A DNA stretch of 25,483 bases from a virus, in the IMG/VR virus record IMGVR_UViG_3300036835_000185, positions 1-25,483 of that record; one strand, 5' to 3'. The position numbers and the translations under genes were made by a program. Below, piece after piece: positions 14,887 to 20,656 of this stretch. The notes beneath the pieces were generated by a model. The model was not told where the DNA came from. It made no database searches and was given only the letters and a program-made list of their open reading frames with translations. The first letter of the stretch is position 1, and the number at the start of each line of letters is the position of its first letter.

Positions 14887-15500
14887 CCTGGGTTGCCCAT
14901 TGGTTGCCAGGCGATGCTCTTGCCGCCGTCGGTTGTGTACCACTTGCCGTTGGCCTGGTTCTGCCAGGTGTGGAACACCTGGCCGGTGTCTGCTTTCTGC
15001 ACGAACACTTCGATGGCGCCGTTGTGTTTGAGGATGGTGGCGATGCTGTCGTCTGGTGTGATGGGTTCGGGTGTTGGCTTGCCTTGTGGTCCTGGGTCGG
15101 TGCCGTGGTAGTGGCCGGATTGGTAGACGATGTGCCACCACTCGGTGGGCGCATCGGACCAGGACTTCGAGTAGCCGTATTGCTTGCCGATCTGGTCGAC
15201 GATGGTGCGCATCTGTTGGGTGGCGAGGTCGACGGCGTCGCCCCATCCGTGGTTGCTTGTGCCTGGCTTGGCGGCGAGATTGCCGGTGCCGTTGAGGTAG
15301 GCGTTGTAGAGCTCGACCTGCTGCTCGTAGGTGCGATAGGAGGACTTCGATCCGGTCGGGTACAGCTGCAGTCCACGCTTGCGGGCCTCGACGTTCATGG
15401 CGTTCCAGCCGGCGGCGGCCTCGGTCTTGAGCTGGCCCTGGTAGATGGGTGCGAGTGCTGATGCTGGTAGCCGGCCGTTCTGGTAGTTGCCGTTACTCAT
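14883..15500 (-). CDS. Endolysin: M15 (VanY/D,D-carboxypeptidase-like) peptidase with C-terminal WQ-rich module
   Basis: This 205-aa protein probably cuts peptidoglycan stem peptides during lysis. The zinc peptidase occupies about residues 10-135. YPTGSKSSYRTYEQQVELYN is the family's substrate-side stretch. The zinc ligands are His84 and Asp91 in SNHGWGDAVD, with Glu120 and His123 in EWWH; all key residues are present. A Pro-rich linker (about 133-147) leads to a 58-residue module (AIEVFVQKADTGQVFHTWQN; GKWYTTDGGKSIAWQPMG). The same module ends the GH25 lysin at the far right. It resembles one blade of the PLL/tectonin-like beta-propellers of actinobacterial lectins, so cell-wall binding is likely. 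There is no signal peptide, so release would need a holin. Confidence 0.9.
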   Translation of the reverse strand: MSNGNYQNGRLPASALAPIYQGQLKTEAAAGWNAMNVEARKRGLQLYPTGSKSSYRTYEQQVELYNAYLNGTGNLAAKPGTSNHGWGDAVDLATQQMRTIVDQIGKQYGYSKSWSDAPTEWWHIVYQSGHYHGTDPGPQGKPTPEPITPDDSIATILKHNGAIEVFVQKADTGQVFHTWQNQANGKWYTTDGGKSIAWQPMGNPG

Positions 15501-15741
15501 CGTGTTGTCCCCCCGTTCGACCGACGCTTAGCCCCCGAAGCGAGCGGTCGGTCCAGGCGGCCAGCGGCGTCGTGAACTCGGCCAATCGGTTGCGCCCCAC
15601 GCAACCCACAACCTCATCAGTTACAGGGTCGTGGTATTCGTACATCGCGCCTTCGTTGACAGGCTCTAGCCGCACGATGACGTGTCGCTGCTTGCCGTCC
15701 TTGAAGCGAATCCGTGCCACGCTTAGGCCCAGGTCAGGCAT
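15493..15741 (-). CDS. Hypothetical protein upstream of the M15 lysin (82 aa)
   Basis: The ATG at 15741 is chosen because it lies just inside the end of the upstream gene (eight-base overlap); the longer frame is a shadow. The 82-aa product has no signal peptide or long hydrophobic helix. Its N-terminal half is beta-rich (ARIRFKDGKQRHVIVRLEPV; YEYHDPVTDEVVG) and its end is basic and Gly-rich. The stop lies within the first codons of the lysin gene, so translation of the two is coupled. I recognise no family. The compact beta pattern might be an OB or SH3-like domain. Confidence 0.7.
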   Translation of the reverse strand: MPDLGLSVARIRFKDGKQRHVIVRLEPVNEGAMYEYHDPVTDEVVGCVGRNRLAEFTTPLAAWTDRSLRGLSVGRTGGQHDE

Positions 15742-15985
15742 TTGCGGCCTCCGCTTCGTCGGCAGCCTCAAAGAGCCGCCGCGCGTCAGCGCCCCAACCC
15801 TGACGCTGATCAAGGACGTAGCTCAACTCGCGGGCATCGACGGAATCCAACTGCCAGATGACGCGGCCATTCTCGACCCTGATGCCGTCACTCAACCTTA
15901 CGTTCTGGCCCAGGTGGGTGGGGTCGGGAGTGTCCGCTCCCGACCCCGTTCCAGGAGCCTTGCCTGGAAGTCCTGACTGGCCCAT
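15734..15985 (-). CDS. Hypothetical protein (83 aa)
   Basis: The ATG at 15985 shares one base with the stop of the preceding gene (TGATG). The first 25 residues are Gly/Pro/Ser-rich and look disordered. The rest is a small domain with NVRLSDGIRVENGRVIWQLD and then a helix ARELSYVLDQRQGWGADARR, ending in an Ala/Glu-rich helix. It has no cysteines or membrane segments. Its place among other small late genes between the integrase and the terminase gives little clue. No family is recognised; coding status rests on overlap coupling at both ends and sensible composition. Confidence 0.7.
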   Translation of the reverse strand: MGQSGLPGKAPGTGSGADTPDPTHLGQNVRLSDGIRVENGRVIWQLDSVDARELSYVLDQRQGWGADARRLFEAADEAEAANA

Positions 15986-16194
15986 CAGGATCGCTCCCGA
16001 CTCGGAGGTTTACGTTCGCTCTGGTCGAGCTTCCGCGCCCGCTCCTTGACCCACGCTCGTTTACGGGCGATACCGCCGCCTTTGGCCGTACCGCGCCGGG
16101 GCTGCCAAGCAGCCGCACGCAGCAGTTGCAACTCGCGGTGGATTCGCAGGCGCTCCGCACGCAGGTCGTCGCTCGGACGCTCACTTCGGCCCAT
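15985..16194 (-). CDS. Small basic protein, possible nucleic-acid binder (69 aa)
   Basis: The ATG at 16194 shares one base with the stop of the upstream 35-aa membrane gene. The 69-residue product is strongly basic (RAERLRIHRELQLLRAAAWQ; GIARKRAWVKERARKL), mostly helical, with Arg/Lys on one side. Such small basic proteins often bind DNA or RNA, but no HTH or zinc motif is visible. The longer frame upstream is Arg/Asp-rich noise from the neighbouring gene. Its stop overlaps the next start. Function unknown. Confidence 0.65.
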   Translation of the reverse strand: MGRSERPSDDLRAERLRIHRELQLLRAAAWQPRRGTAKGGGIARKRAWVKERARKLDQSERKPPSRERS

Positions 16195-16301
16195 CAGGAC
16201 CCCACGATCAGGATCGTGAAGATCAGCCAGACAACGAGCGCGTAGCCGGCCACGATCCCGACCAGGCACGCCGCGGCGATGACGGCCAGGTCCCGCATCA
16301 T
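16194..16301 (-). CDS. Tiny single-span membrane protein (35 aa)
   Basis: The start is one of two adjacent ATG codons (16301 or 16298), which overlap the stop of the 29-codon ORF upstream as ATGATG. The 35 residues are almost entirely one membrane helix (AVIAAACLVGIVAGYALVVW and on to ILIVGS) behind a short positive N terminus (MMRD). A protein this size with one hydrophobic span could be a pinholin, a lysis accessory or a membrane anchor. The nearby M15 lysin otherwise lacks an obvious holin, so this is the best local candidate, by inference only. Confidence 0.65.
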   Translation of the reverse strand: MMRDLAVIAAACLVGIVAGYALVVWLIFTILIVGS

Positions 16302-16387
16302 CGTGGCCTCACGGCGACGACGGCGACGCACCACGACTGGGGGACCAGGAACGTGACGACCAGGTTGCCGGGGGTCGTGACATTCAT
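16298..16387 (-). CDS. Tiny ORF (29 aa) bridging two overlapping genes
   Basis: A 29-codon frame starts at the ATG at 16387, inside the stop of the RlpA-like gene (ATGA), and ends with a TGA that overlaps the ATGs of the next membrane gene. This double coupling is the main reason to call it. The peptide is hydrophobic in the middle (NLVVTFLVPQSW and VAVVAV) with an Arg-containing end, and could insert in a membrane. It may be a real microprotein or only a relay that hands ribosomes to the next gene. Confidence 0.5.
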   Translation of the reverse strand: MNVTTPGNLVVTFLVPQSWCVAVVAVRPR

Positions 16388-16704
16388 GGGATCTCCGACC
16401 AGCGCAGCCAGCACAGGCCGCCGCAGCGCAGCCTGTCACGCAACGCCGGGTTCAGATCGAACGACCGGCCGATGATGTACGGGCCGTGGTCCTCGAGCCG
16501 GCCGACAGCGCACCGGCCGCGGTGGCAGAACCGGACGCGGTGTCCCCATCGTGACTCGAACATGAGGCTGGCGTACCCGTAGCGGTAGTGGCGTCCCGAT
16601 GCGGTCGCGCCGGCGTCGTAGAACCAGGACGCGAGCGCGTGATGCTGGCTGGGCGCGAACTGCAGCGCGACCGCGGCGACCAGGGCGGCGATCACGCCCA
16701 TCAC
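16384..16704 (-). CDS. RlpA-like double-psi beta-barrel protein with N-terminal hydrophobic signal
   Basis: This 106-aa product begins GTG-ATG, overlapping the zinc-finger gene. Residues 2-17 are hydrophobic (VIAALVAAVALQFAP), a signal peptide or anchor, so it is likely exported. The rest fits the RlpA/expansin double-psi barrel: SWFYDAGATASG, YGYASLMF, RVRFCHRGRCAVGRLEDHGP, then YIIGRSFDLNPALRDRL. This is comparable to the family's 'V.V.DRGP....R.iDLs..aa..L'. The catalytic-type Asp of DRGP appears here as Asp-His in EDHGP. Four cysteines (two pairs) suggest disulphides outside the cell. RlpA proteins cut or bind denuded glycan strands. In a phage it may be a wall-remodelling or lysis accessory protein. 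Confidence 0.75.
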   Translation of the reverse strand: MMGVIAALVAAVALQFAPSQHHALASWFYDAGATASGRHYRYGYASLMFESRWGHRVRFCHRGRCAVGRLEDHGPYIIGRSFDLNPALRDRLRCGGLCWLRWSEIP

Positions 16705-16949
16705 GACGCGACCCTCGTTCGGGCGTCGGCATCGAGCTGGCGGACGGCGTGAACGCCCGCCATCTCCCGCGGCTCAAGAACGCTGCGGCAGTATTCACCT
16801 GGCGCCGCGAGACAGAACGAGCACGGGATCTCGAGCGGATCGACGTTCGGCGGGAACCTTCCGCGGGTTCGATTCCCGCCGTCTCCACTAAATCCCTGGT
16901 AATCACGTAGTTCGGGCTCGGTTTTCGGGGGGAACACTTGGCGTGACAT
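16701..16949 (-). CDS. Small zinc-finger protein whose 5' part overlaps the attP core
   Basis: This 82-aa frame starts at the ATG at 16949, four bases after the integrase stop. The second half is clearly protein-like: PCSFC-x6-YC-RSV and then MAGVHAVRQ. This is the 'CP.C.a.pG..Cr...g.....H..R' short zinc-finger pattern common in actinobacterial and actinophage proteins, probably DNA-binding. The first 40 residues include a translation of the tRNA-like sequence (GDGGNRTRG), which is suspicious. No ribosome site is visible, so expression may depend on integrase translation. Integration at attP would separate the 5' end and perhaps switch or replace the start, so this gene may be expressed differently in phage and prophage (inference). 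Confidence 0.6.
   Translation of the reverse strand: MSRQVFPPKTEPELRDYQGFSGDGGNRTRGRFPPNVDPLEIPCSFCLAAPGEYCRSVLEPREMAGVHAVRQLDADARTRVAS
16863..16890 (+). other. attP: Probable attP core: tRNA or tmRNA 3' end
   Basis: The plus strand carries a perfect T-arm (stem GCGGG/CCCGC around TTCGATT, 16863-16879). It is followed by CGTCTCC (acceptor 3' strand), a discriminator A and CTA. The rest of the RNA gene is absent, so this is only the 3' end. Temperate phages carry such a copy to restore the tRNA or tmRNA gene after integration, and the tyrosine integrase gene starts its 3' end 63 bases away. The A discriminator and CTCC-A ending would suit tmRNA (ssrA) as well as a tRNA; I cannot tell which. 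Confidence 0.8.
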
Positions 16950-16952
16950 TCG

Positions 16953-17999
16953 TTACAGGTTCCCGTCTGCCAGCCACTGGTTGTAGAGCTCCATCGCTCG
17001 CTCGAGATCCTTCTGGTCCTGGTGGCCGTAGACGCCGAGCGTGGTGGAAAGGTCGGTGTGACCGAGCGCTTGGCTGGCGCCTTCGATGCCGGCGACGCGG
17101 CGGAGCTCGATCGCGAATGCGTGCCGTGCCTGGTGCATGTTGAGCCCTGAGGTGACGCCTTGGCCGACGAGGCCGGCGGCCTGGAGCTGGTGATACCACC
17201 AGACGTGGACGACCTTGCCTGAGGCTCTGTCTTTGGGGCGCCCGCTTAGGCGCCACTGGATCTGGCCTTCGGAGCCCTTGCCGCATGCGCGACGGTCGGT
17301 CGGATAGACGAGGTAGTCGTCGGGTTCGGGTGGCCGTCCGACGTGCGGCAGGTCGGCGCTGAGCGCCAGCTTGAGCTCGGCGAGCATCAGCGGCGGCAGC
17401 GGCAGGATCCGTTCCTTTTGGCCCTTGCCGAACACGACGAGCTGTTTGCGTTCGGTGTCGAAGTGGCGGAACTGGATGCCGGCTAGCTCGTTGCGCCGCA
17501 CGCCGCGGATCAGCAGGCAGTAGAGCGCGAGCCGGTCGCGGGGTGTCCGGATCTCCTCGAGCAGCTGGGGGCGTGCCGCGAGCGGGAGCACCTTAGCGAC
17601 CCGGCGCTCCGCTCGCGGCCGCCTGATTCTGGCGGCCGGGTTCACAGCGACGAGCATCTGCTCCTCGCACCAGCCCCAGAACGCTCTGATCACGCTCGTG
17701 ATCTTCTGCCGGGTCCGCGCCGATTGCATCGCCCAGAGGTCGATCACCTCGCGCAGGTCTTCGGTGCTGACCTCGATCAGCTCGCGGTCCGCCAGCGCGA
17801 TGCTCATGCGGGCGAGGATGGCTTCGTAGTCCCGGACGGTTGAGGGTGTGGCGCCCCACTCGTTGCGCAGCCAGCGGATGTAGCGCCCGACCGTCGTCCC
17901 TACCGGGGTCGCGCGGTAGGACTGGTCTTTCACTGCGGCGCGCATGATAACCGCGAGCTCAGCGAAAGTCAGGCGGTCATGGTAGGCAACCGGGGCCAT
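16953..17999 (-). CDS. int: Tyrosine-type site-specific integrase
   Basis: This 348-aa recombinase inserts and excises the phage at the tRNA/tmRNA-like site beside it. The ATG at 17999 follows GGAG by five bases; a GTG two codons upstream would sit on that ribosome site. Residues 1-115 form the core-binding SAM-like domain (TVGRYIRWLRNEWGATPSTV; RQKITSVIRAFWGWCEEQ). The catalytic domain shows the usual set: Arg168 in RGVRRNEL, Lys195 in GKGQKER, His289 and Arg292 in HQARH, His314 in ALGH and the nucleophile Tyr324 in TTLGVYGH. Nothing is missing or truncated. It reads towards the att site, and the next gene starts four bases on. Confidence 0.95.
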   Translation of the reverse strand: MAPVAYHDRLTFAELAVIMRAAVKDQSYRATPVGTTVGRYIRWLRNEWGATPSTVRDYEAILARMSIALADRELIEVSTEDLREVIDLWAMQSARTRQKITSVIRAFWGWCEEQMLVAVNPAARIRRPRAERRVAKVLPLAARPQLLEEIRTPRDRLALYCLLIRGVRRNELAGIQFRHFDTERKQLVVFGKGQKERILPLPPLMLAELKLALSADLPHVGRPPEPDDYLVYPTDRRACGKGSEGQIQWRLSGRPKDRASGKVVHVWWYHQLQAAGLVGQGVTSGLNMHQARHAFAIELRRVAGIEGASQALGHTDLSTTLGVYGHQDQKDLERAMELYNQWLADGNL

Positions 18000-18080
18000 C
18001 AGCACTCCGCCCCGAGATGCCGATAATTAAGGTAGCCCGCCCGGAATCCGCCGCACGGGCTTGCGAGATAGGAGGGTCTC

Positions 18081-18143
18081 TTGCAGACCACTCTGATGCT
18101 CGCGCTACTGGTCGTTCTGATCCTTGTGATCAGGGGCCGGTAG
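18081..18143 (+). CDS. Candidate 20-aa membrane microprotein
   Basis: On the strand opposite to the integrase, a perfect AGGAGG (18070-18076 area) stands five bases before a TTG at 18081. That opens 20 codons encoding Thr-Leu-Met-Leu followed by a strongly hydrophobic helix and a basic tail (VIRGR), then TAG. Six bases after the stop begins a strong hairpin (18149-18190). The ribosome site, single membrane span, basic end and terminator together make a real gene plausible. Comparable tiny membrane peptides act as toxins or regulators, but no family can be named. Confidence 0.5.
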   Translation: MQTTLMLALLVVLILVIRGR

Positions 18144-18148
18144 CAGAG

Positions 18149-18190
18149 CCGGGAGTCGGTGGTCGGCGCCAATCCGGCCACCGCTCTCGG
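18149..18190. terminator. Strong hairpin, likely bidirectional terminator
   Basis: An inverted repeat of about 18 pairs (left arm 18149-18166, right arm 18174-18190, seven-base loop CGCCAAT) contains one bulge and G-U pairs. It lies six bases after the stop of the rightward 20-aa ORF and 42 bases beyond the stop of the leftward nuclease gene. No U-tract follows on either side, which is common in actinobacterial terminators without U tails. Confidence 0.6.
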
Positions 18191-18231
18191 TTCGGATGAT
18201 ACCGCCCAGCCTGACGTTCTGGAAAGCCCCA

Positions 18232-18528
18232 TCATGGCCATTCGTTCTCGGGGATCCAGTGCAGCTTGCCGCGCGGCGGCCACCATGCCAGCAGGGCGTC
18301 AGCGCCGGCCATCCTGGCGGCGAACACGAGCTCGCTTCGGTCCTTGGGGCCGAAGTGTTCGTAGGGGCCGCCGGCGGTCGACTTGACCTCGATCAGCCGC
18401 GGGCGGCTGCCGGCCCTGAGCGCGATCACGTCGGCGACGCCGAGCGATGCGGGTGCGCGGAACGCGAGCCAGTCCTCCCCGGCGAGGAGGCTGCGCACCG
18501 AGCGCTCGCGGTCGGTGCCGCGGCTCAT
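18232..18528 (-). CDS. Hjc-like PD-(D/E)XK nuclease (Holliday junction resolvase family)
   Basis: The ATG at 18528 overlaps the preceding gene (ATGA). The 98-aa product keeps the whole small resolvase fold. It shows SRGTDRERSVRSLLAGEDW with the first acidic residue Glu8, then RAPASLGVADVIAL with Asp33, IEVKST with Glu47 and Lys49, and a helix SELVFAARMAGADALLAWW before WIPENEW. This order matches archaeal-type Hjc resolvases found in many actinophages, which cut four-way junctions in replicating DNA before packaging. It is the last gene of its operon and precedes the hairpin terminator. The long upstream frame is a shadow. Confidence 0.88.
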   Translation of the reverse strand: MSRGTDRERSVRSLLAGEDWLAFRAPASLGVADVIALRAGSRPRLIEVKSTAGGPYEHFGPKDRSELVFAARMAGADALLAWWPPRGKLHWIPENEWP

Positions 18529-18746
18529 CTGCGCCGGTGCCTTTCGGCGTACGGGCAGCGAGCGAAATGGCTGGTGTACAGCAGCCCCTCGCGCTCCGCC
18601 TTTGGGACGACGCGGGCGATCGGGGGATGCCCGGGCTCGAGCTTGATCGAGCCGCCCTCGACCGGGTCCTGGTCGATGGGCATCGAGTTGCCTTGCTCGG
18701 TCAGCGCCCAGATCACGGGTGCTTTGCATGATCGGCAGACGGTCAA
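18525..18746 (-). CDS. Small zinc-finger phage protein (73 aa)
   Basis: The start is the TTG at 18746, which overlaps the stop of the upstream gene as TTGA; a GGAG lies about eight bases before it. The 73-aa product has CRSCKAPVIWALTEQGNSMP near the N terminus and a C-terminal LYTSHFARCPYAERHRRR. The four metal-binding residues would be Cys-x2-Cys and His-x3-Cys. I recognise the layout ('C..C...I.Wa.t..g..mP.D..P...G.i.l....... y.SHfatCp.A..R') from many actinophage early regions. Its function is unknown; nucleic-acid binding in replication or recombination is probable from the neighbouring resolvase. Confidence 0.78.
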   Translation of the reverse strand: MTVCRSCKAPVIWALTEQGNSMPIDQDPVEGGSIKLEPGHPPIARVVPKAEREGLLYTSHFARCPYAERHRRR

Positions 18747-19219
18747 AACTCCCACTCCTGCGCCGCAGGCGTCTCGGCCTCGAGCGGCAGCGCGCGACGC
18801 AGCGCCGCCAGCGTGTATGCGACCCCGTAGCCGCACCGGTCACAGGACGCCGTGAGCTGCTCGCACGCCAGGTCGACGACGACCATGTCGCCCGAGCACG
18901 GCTCGTCGTCGTGGCCGCAGCGCTGCTGCAGCGTCGCGTGTGGCTCGGCGACCGAGCCGACCGAATAGCGGCGCGCGTAGTCCCCGAAACGCGGGCCGGC
19001 CGGCGCCGGCCGGGAGCTCGCCGCGGGCGCGTGCTCGTCGAAGTCGCGGTCGCGAATCCAGCGGACGAGCAGCCCGGGCGTGACGCCGGTCTGGCGGTCC
19101 CAGCGGTGGCAGACGGCGAGGATCTGCTCGGGTGTGCCGCACCGCGCGAGCTGCTCGGGCGCGTTGACGCCGCGATCGAGCAGCGCCTGGACGGCCTCGG
19201 CCGACTCGGTGTCAAACAC
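18743..19219 (-). CDS. Hypothetical early protein with C-terminal cysteine cluster (158 aa)
   Basis: I place the start at the GTG at 19219 (VFDTESAEAVQALLDRGV); upstream residues of the open frame are Arg/Ala noise. The first half is helical with a winged or HTH-like build (CGTPEQILAVCHRWDRQTG; TPGLLVRWIRDRDFD). The second half has a cysteine/histidine set (RCGHDDEPCSG, then CEQLTASCDRCGYG) that could bind zinc. It opens a three-gene leftward operon ending in the Hjc-like nuclease, so a part in replication or recombination is likely. No named family is recognised. A direct-repeat region lies upstream and may control it. Confidence 0.7.
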   Translation of the reverse strand: MFDTESAEAVQALLDRGVNAPEQLARCGTPEQILAVCHRWDRQTGVTPGLLVRWIRDRDFDEHAPAASSRPAPAGPRFGDYARRYSVGSVAEPHATLQQRCGHDDEPCSGDMVVVDLACEQLTASCDRCGYGVAYTLAALRRALPLEAETPAAQEWEF

Positions 19220-19248
19220 GACTACTCTGCCTCGCGCGGGCCGCCGTG

Positions 19249-19335
19249 CTCGGGCTGTCGAGTCGGCGGCCCGCACAAGTCCGTCGGGCCCGAGTCTTAT
19301 GCTGCGCGGTCGCCCCTCGGGCTGTCGAGTCGGCG
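19249..19335. repeat. 20-bp direct repeat in a divergent promoter region
   Basis: An exact 20-bp sequence (ctcgggctgtcgagtcggcg) occurs at 19249-19268 and again at 19316-19335, 67 bases apart. It lies in the gap between the leftward zinc/HTH-like operon and the rightward nuclease gene. Its position suggests operators for a regulator of both directions. I see no clear -35/-10 pair nearby. Confidence 0.75.
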
Positions 19336-19343
19336 CGTCGCCT

Positions 19344-19934
19344 ATGACCGAGCAGCCCGAACAAGCACTCTTCGACGAACTGGTCGACGTCTGGGCGCTG
19401 AAGTCTGTCGCGAACGAGATTCGTGCAAGAGAGCCCTTGCACGGGCCCGCGGTCCGTGCAGCAGAGTCTTTGCACGAGTCGGGCCTGAGAAAACAGGAGC
19501 TGGGCGATTCCAGCGAGCTCCACTTCGGCAGCCTTGTCAGGGACCACCACGGAAACTGGCAGCCCGCGGGCACTCCCGCGCAACCCTACGACTGCCTCGT
19601 CATCTTCGGCGGCGAGCAAAGTCTGGTGCAAGTCAAAAGCAGCGAAACCCAGCAGCGCTCGGGCAGCTACAGATTCGACCTCGGCAGGCATCGGATGAAC
19701 GTCAAGGCGTTCGCACTGATGGTCCGACACAAAGACATGTGGATGCCCCCACACATCGTTCCCGCCGATCACGTCAGAACGCTCGACTGGGTCCAAGTGT
19801 GGCCGGGCTATCACAAGTCGCGCAAAGGCGAATTCAATGCGGCTCGATGGCGGAGCGCCTGGTGGGTGGTTGACCCCTCCGAACGCACAGAAGCCCATCG
19901 GAACGCCCTTAGATTTATCGGCCGTACCGCCTGA
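19344..19934 (+). CDS. PD-(D/E)XK nuclease-like cargo protein
   Basis: This 196-aa protein runs against the surrounding operons. Residues 1-65 are helical (ALFDELVDVWALKSVANEIR). The core has PYDCLVIFGGEQSLVQVKSS and then GSYRFDLGR. These match 'yDlvv....l..vQVKts....g.y.f', the pattern of the PDDEXK_5 group (PF11645). Asp83 and Lys98 fit the active site, but the middle acidic residue is Gln96, as that group shows. The start is the ATG at 19344; an in-frame ATG at 19299 is possible, and no ribosome site is seen for either. Isolated orientation and its own flanking repeats suggest a moron-type cargo gene, perhaps defence or DNA processing (inference). Confidence 0.72.
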   Translation: MTEQPEQALFDELVDVWALKSVANEIRAREPLHGPAVRAAESLHESGLRKQELGDSSELHFGSLVRDHHGNWQPAGTPAQPYDCLVIFGGEQSLVQVKSSETQQRSGSYRFDLGRHRMNVKAFALMVRHKDMWMPPHIVPADHVRTLDWVQVWPGYHKSRKGEFNAARWRSAWWVVDPSERTEAHRNALRFIGRTA

Positions 19935-19970
19935 CCACCCACGACCGGCCGTTCTCACCAGAGAATTTCT

Positions 19971-20014
19971 CCACCACCACCAGCCACGTAGTACGTAGAC
20001 GTTGGTGGTGGTGG
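19971..20014. terminator. 12-bp perfect hairpin between convergent genes
   Basis: The arms CCACCACCACCA (19971-19982) and TGGTGGTGGTGG (20003-20014) pair perfectly around a 20-base loop rich in ACGTA repeats. It lies 37 bases after the stop of the rightward nuclease gene and beyond the stop of the leftward early operon. A two-way terminator is the simplest reading; no U-tract follows. Confidence 0.55.
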
Positions 20015-20054
20015 TGTTAAACGGGTCGGGACGGGACGCCCGCGCGGGCGCGCG

Positions 20055-20098
20055 AGGCGGAATCCAGGCGGAATCCACGCAGAATCTACGCGGAATCA
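20055..20098. repeat. Four tandem 11-bp iteron-like repeats
   Basis: Four consecutive units (20055, 20066, 20077 and 20088) follow aggcggaatcc, aggcggaatcc, acgcagaatct and acgcggaatca. Each is one helical turn, so a protein would meet the same face four times. The array ends at the stop of the early zinc-finger gene. It could be a replication origin iteron set or an operator. Confidence 0.75.
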
Positions 20099-20320
20099 CA
20101 GTAGGCTCTCCTGTCCCGGCGCAAGCCTCTGCTTCAGCCGCGAGACGCACCGATCACACGCGAATCTGTCGCGTGGCTGGCGTAATGCGATGTCGCTGCC
20201 GCTCTTTCGAGACGCCGCCGTCGCCTTACGCTCCCAGCCGACAACTAGGCGCCAAGTGAACCTCGACTCGGGATCGATCGGGCTGTCGCAATAAGCGCAC
20301 TTGACCGTCAAACCGCTCAC
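20096..20320 (-). CDS. Small four-cysteine zinc-finger protein (74 aa)
   Basis: The GTG at 20320 overlaps the stop of the replication-like gene (GTGA). The 74-residue protein has CAYCDSPIDPESRFTWRLVV, then GWERK, and a second pair FACDRCVSRLKQRLAP. The two Cys-x2-Cys knuckles, with GWER between them, form a layout seen often in early regions of actinophages, usually unannotated. It is the last gene of the early operon, and its stop touches the iteron-like array. Single-strand or duplex DNA binding is probable from the knuckles; nothing more can be claimed. The longer upstream frame is a shadow of the neighbouring gene. Confidence 0.8.
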   Translation of the reverse strand: MSGLTVKCAYCDSPIDPESRFTWRLVVGWERKATAASRKSGSDIALRQPRDRFACDRCVSRLKQRLAPGQESLL

Positions 20321-20652
20321 GGTTTGACTCGCTTTCGCATCACGTCTGAGCGTCGTTTGCGCGTCACTTGTTCGCGCGACGGGTTGTAGTCGAGGTAGTC
20401 GTGGATCTCCCAGCCGCTCCCGTTCGGGACCCATAGGCCGGCATCGACCAGGGCGCCGACGGCGCGGTGCTGGCGCCTCGGGGTGCGAAACCAGGACCGG
20501 ACGAACAGCCCGTCGATCCGCCCGTCGGTCAGGTACGCGGCGGAGTGCGAGAGGGCGAACAGTTCGAGGCCGACGGATGCGGGCTCCTGCTCCCAGGCTG
20601 CGCGGAACTTCGGGTGCGCGTGCAGGTGATCGTCGATCCGCACCCACGCCAC
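20317..20652 (-). CDS. Replication-initiation-like protein (N-terminal winged-helix type), 111 aa
   Basis: The start is the GTG at 20652, four bases past the stop of the RecT-like gene. The sequence WVRIDDHLHAHPKFRAAW, then ASVGLELFALSHSAAYLTDGRIDGLFV and GLWVPNGSGWEIHDYLDYNPSREQV, matches the N-terminal domain of phage replisome organisers/DnaD-like initiators. These use 'hPK......a.GLw..als.sa...TDGfi' followed by a 'W.ihd..dynPs..' segment. Only this first domain is present: the protein stops where a C-terminal helicase-loading domain would start. It may act as a stand-alone origin binder or regulator beside the iteron-like repeats. Confidence 0.75.
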   Translation of the reverse strand: MAWVRIDDHLHAHPKFRAAWEQEPASVGLELFALSHSAAYLTDGRIDGLFVRSWFRTPRRQHRAVGALVDAGLWVPNGSGWEIHDYLDYNPSREQVTRKRRSDVMRKRVKP

Positions 20653-20656
20653 CGTG

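Noticed and set aside
16840-16892. A complete tRNA gene
   Set aside because: Only the T-arm and 3' acceptor strand are present; no anticodon arm, D-arm or 5' acceptor can be folded upstream.
18719-19873. A 384-codon plus-strand frame overlapping the zinc-type operon and the cargo gene
   Set aside because: Arg/Ala/Val noise; the cargo protein with nuclease motifs is in another frame of the same strand.
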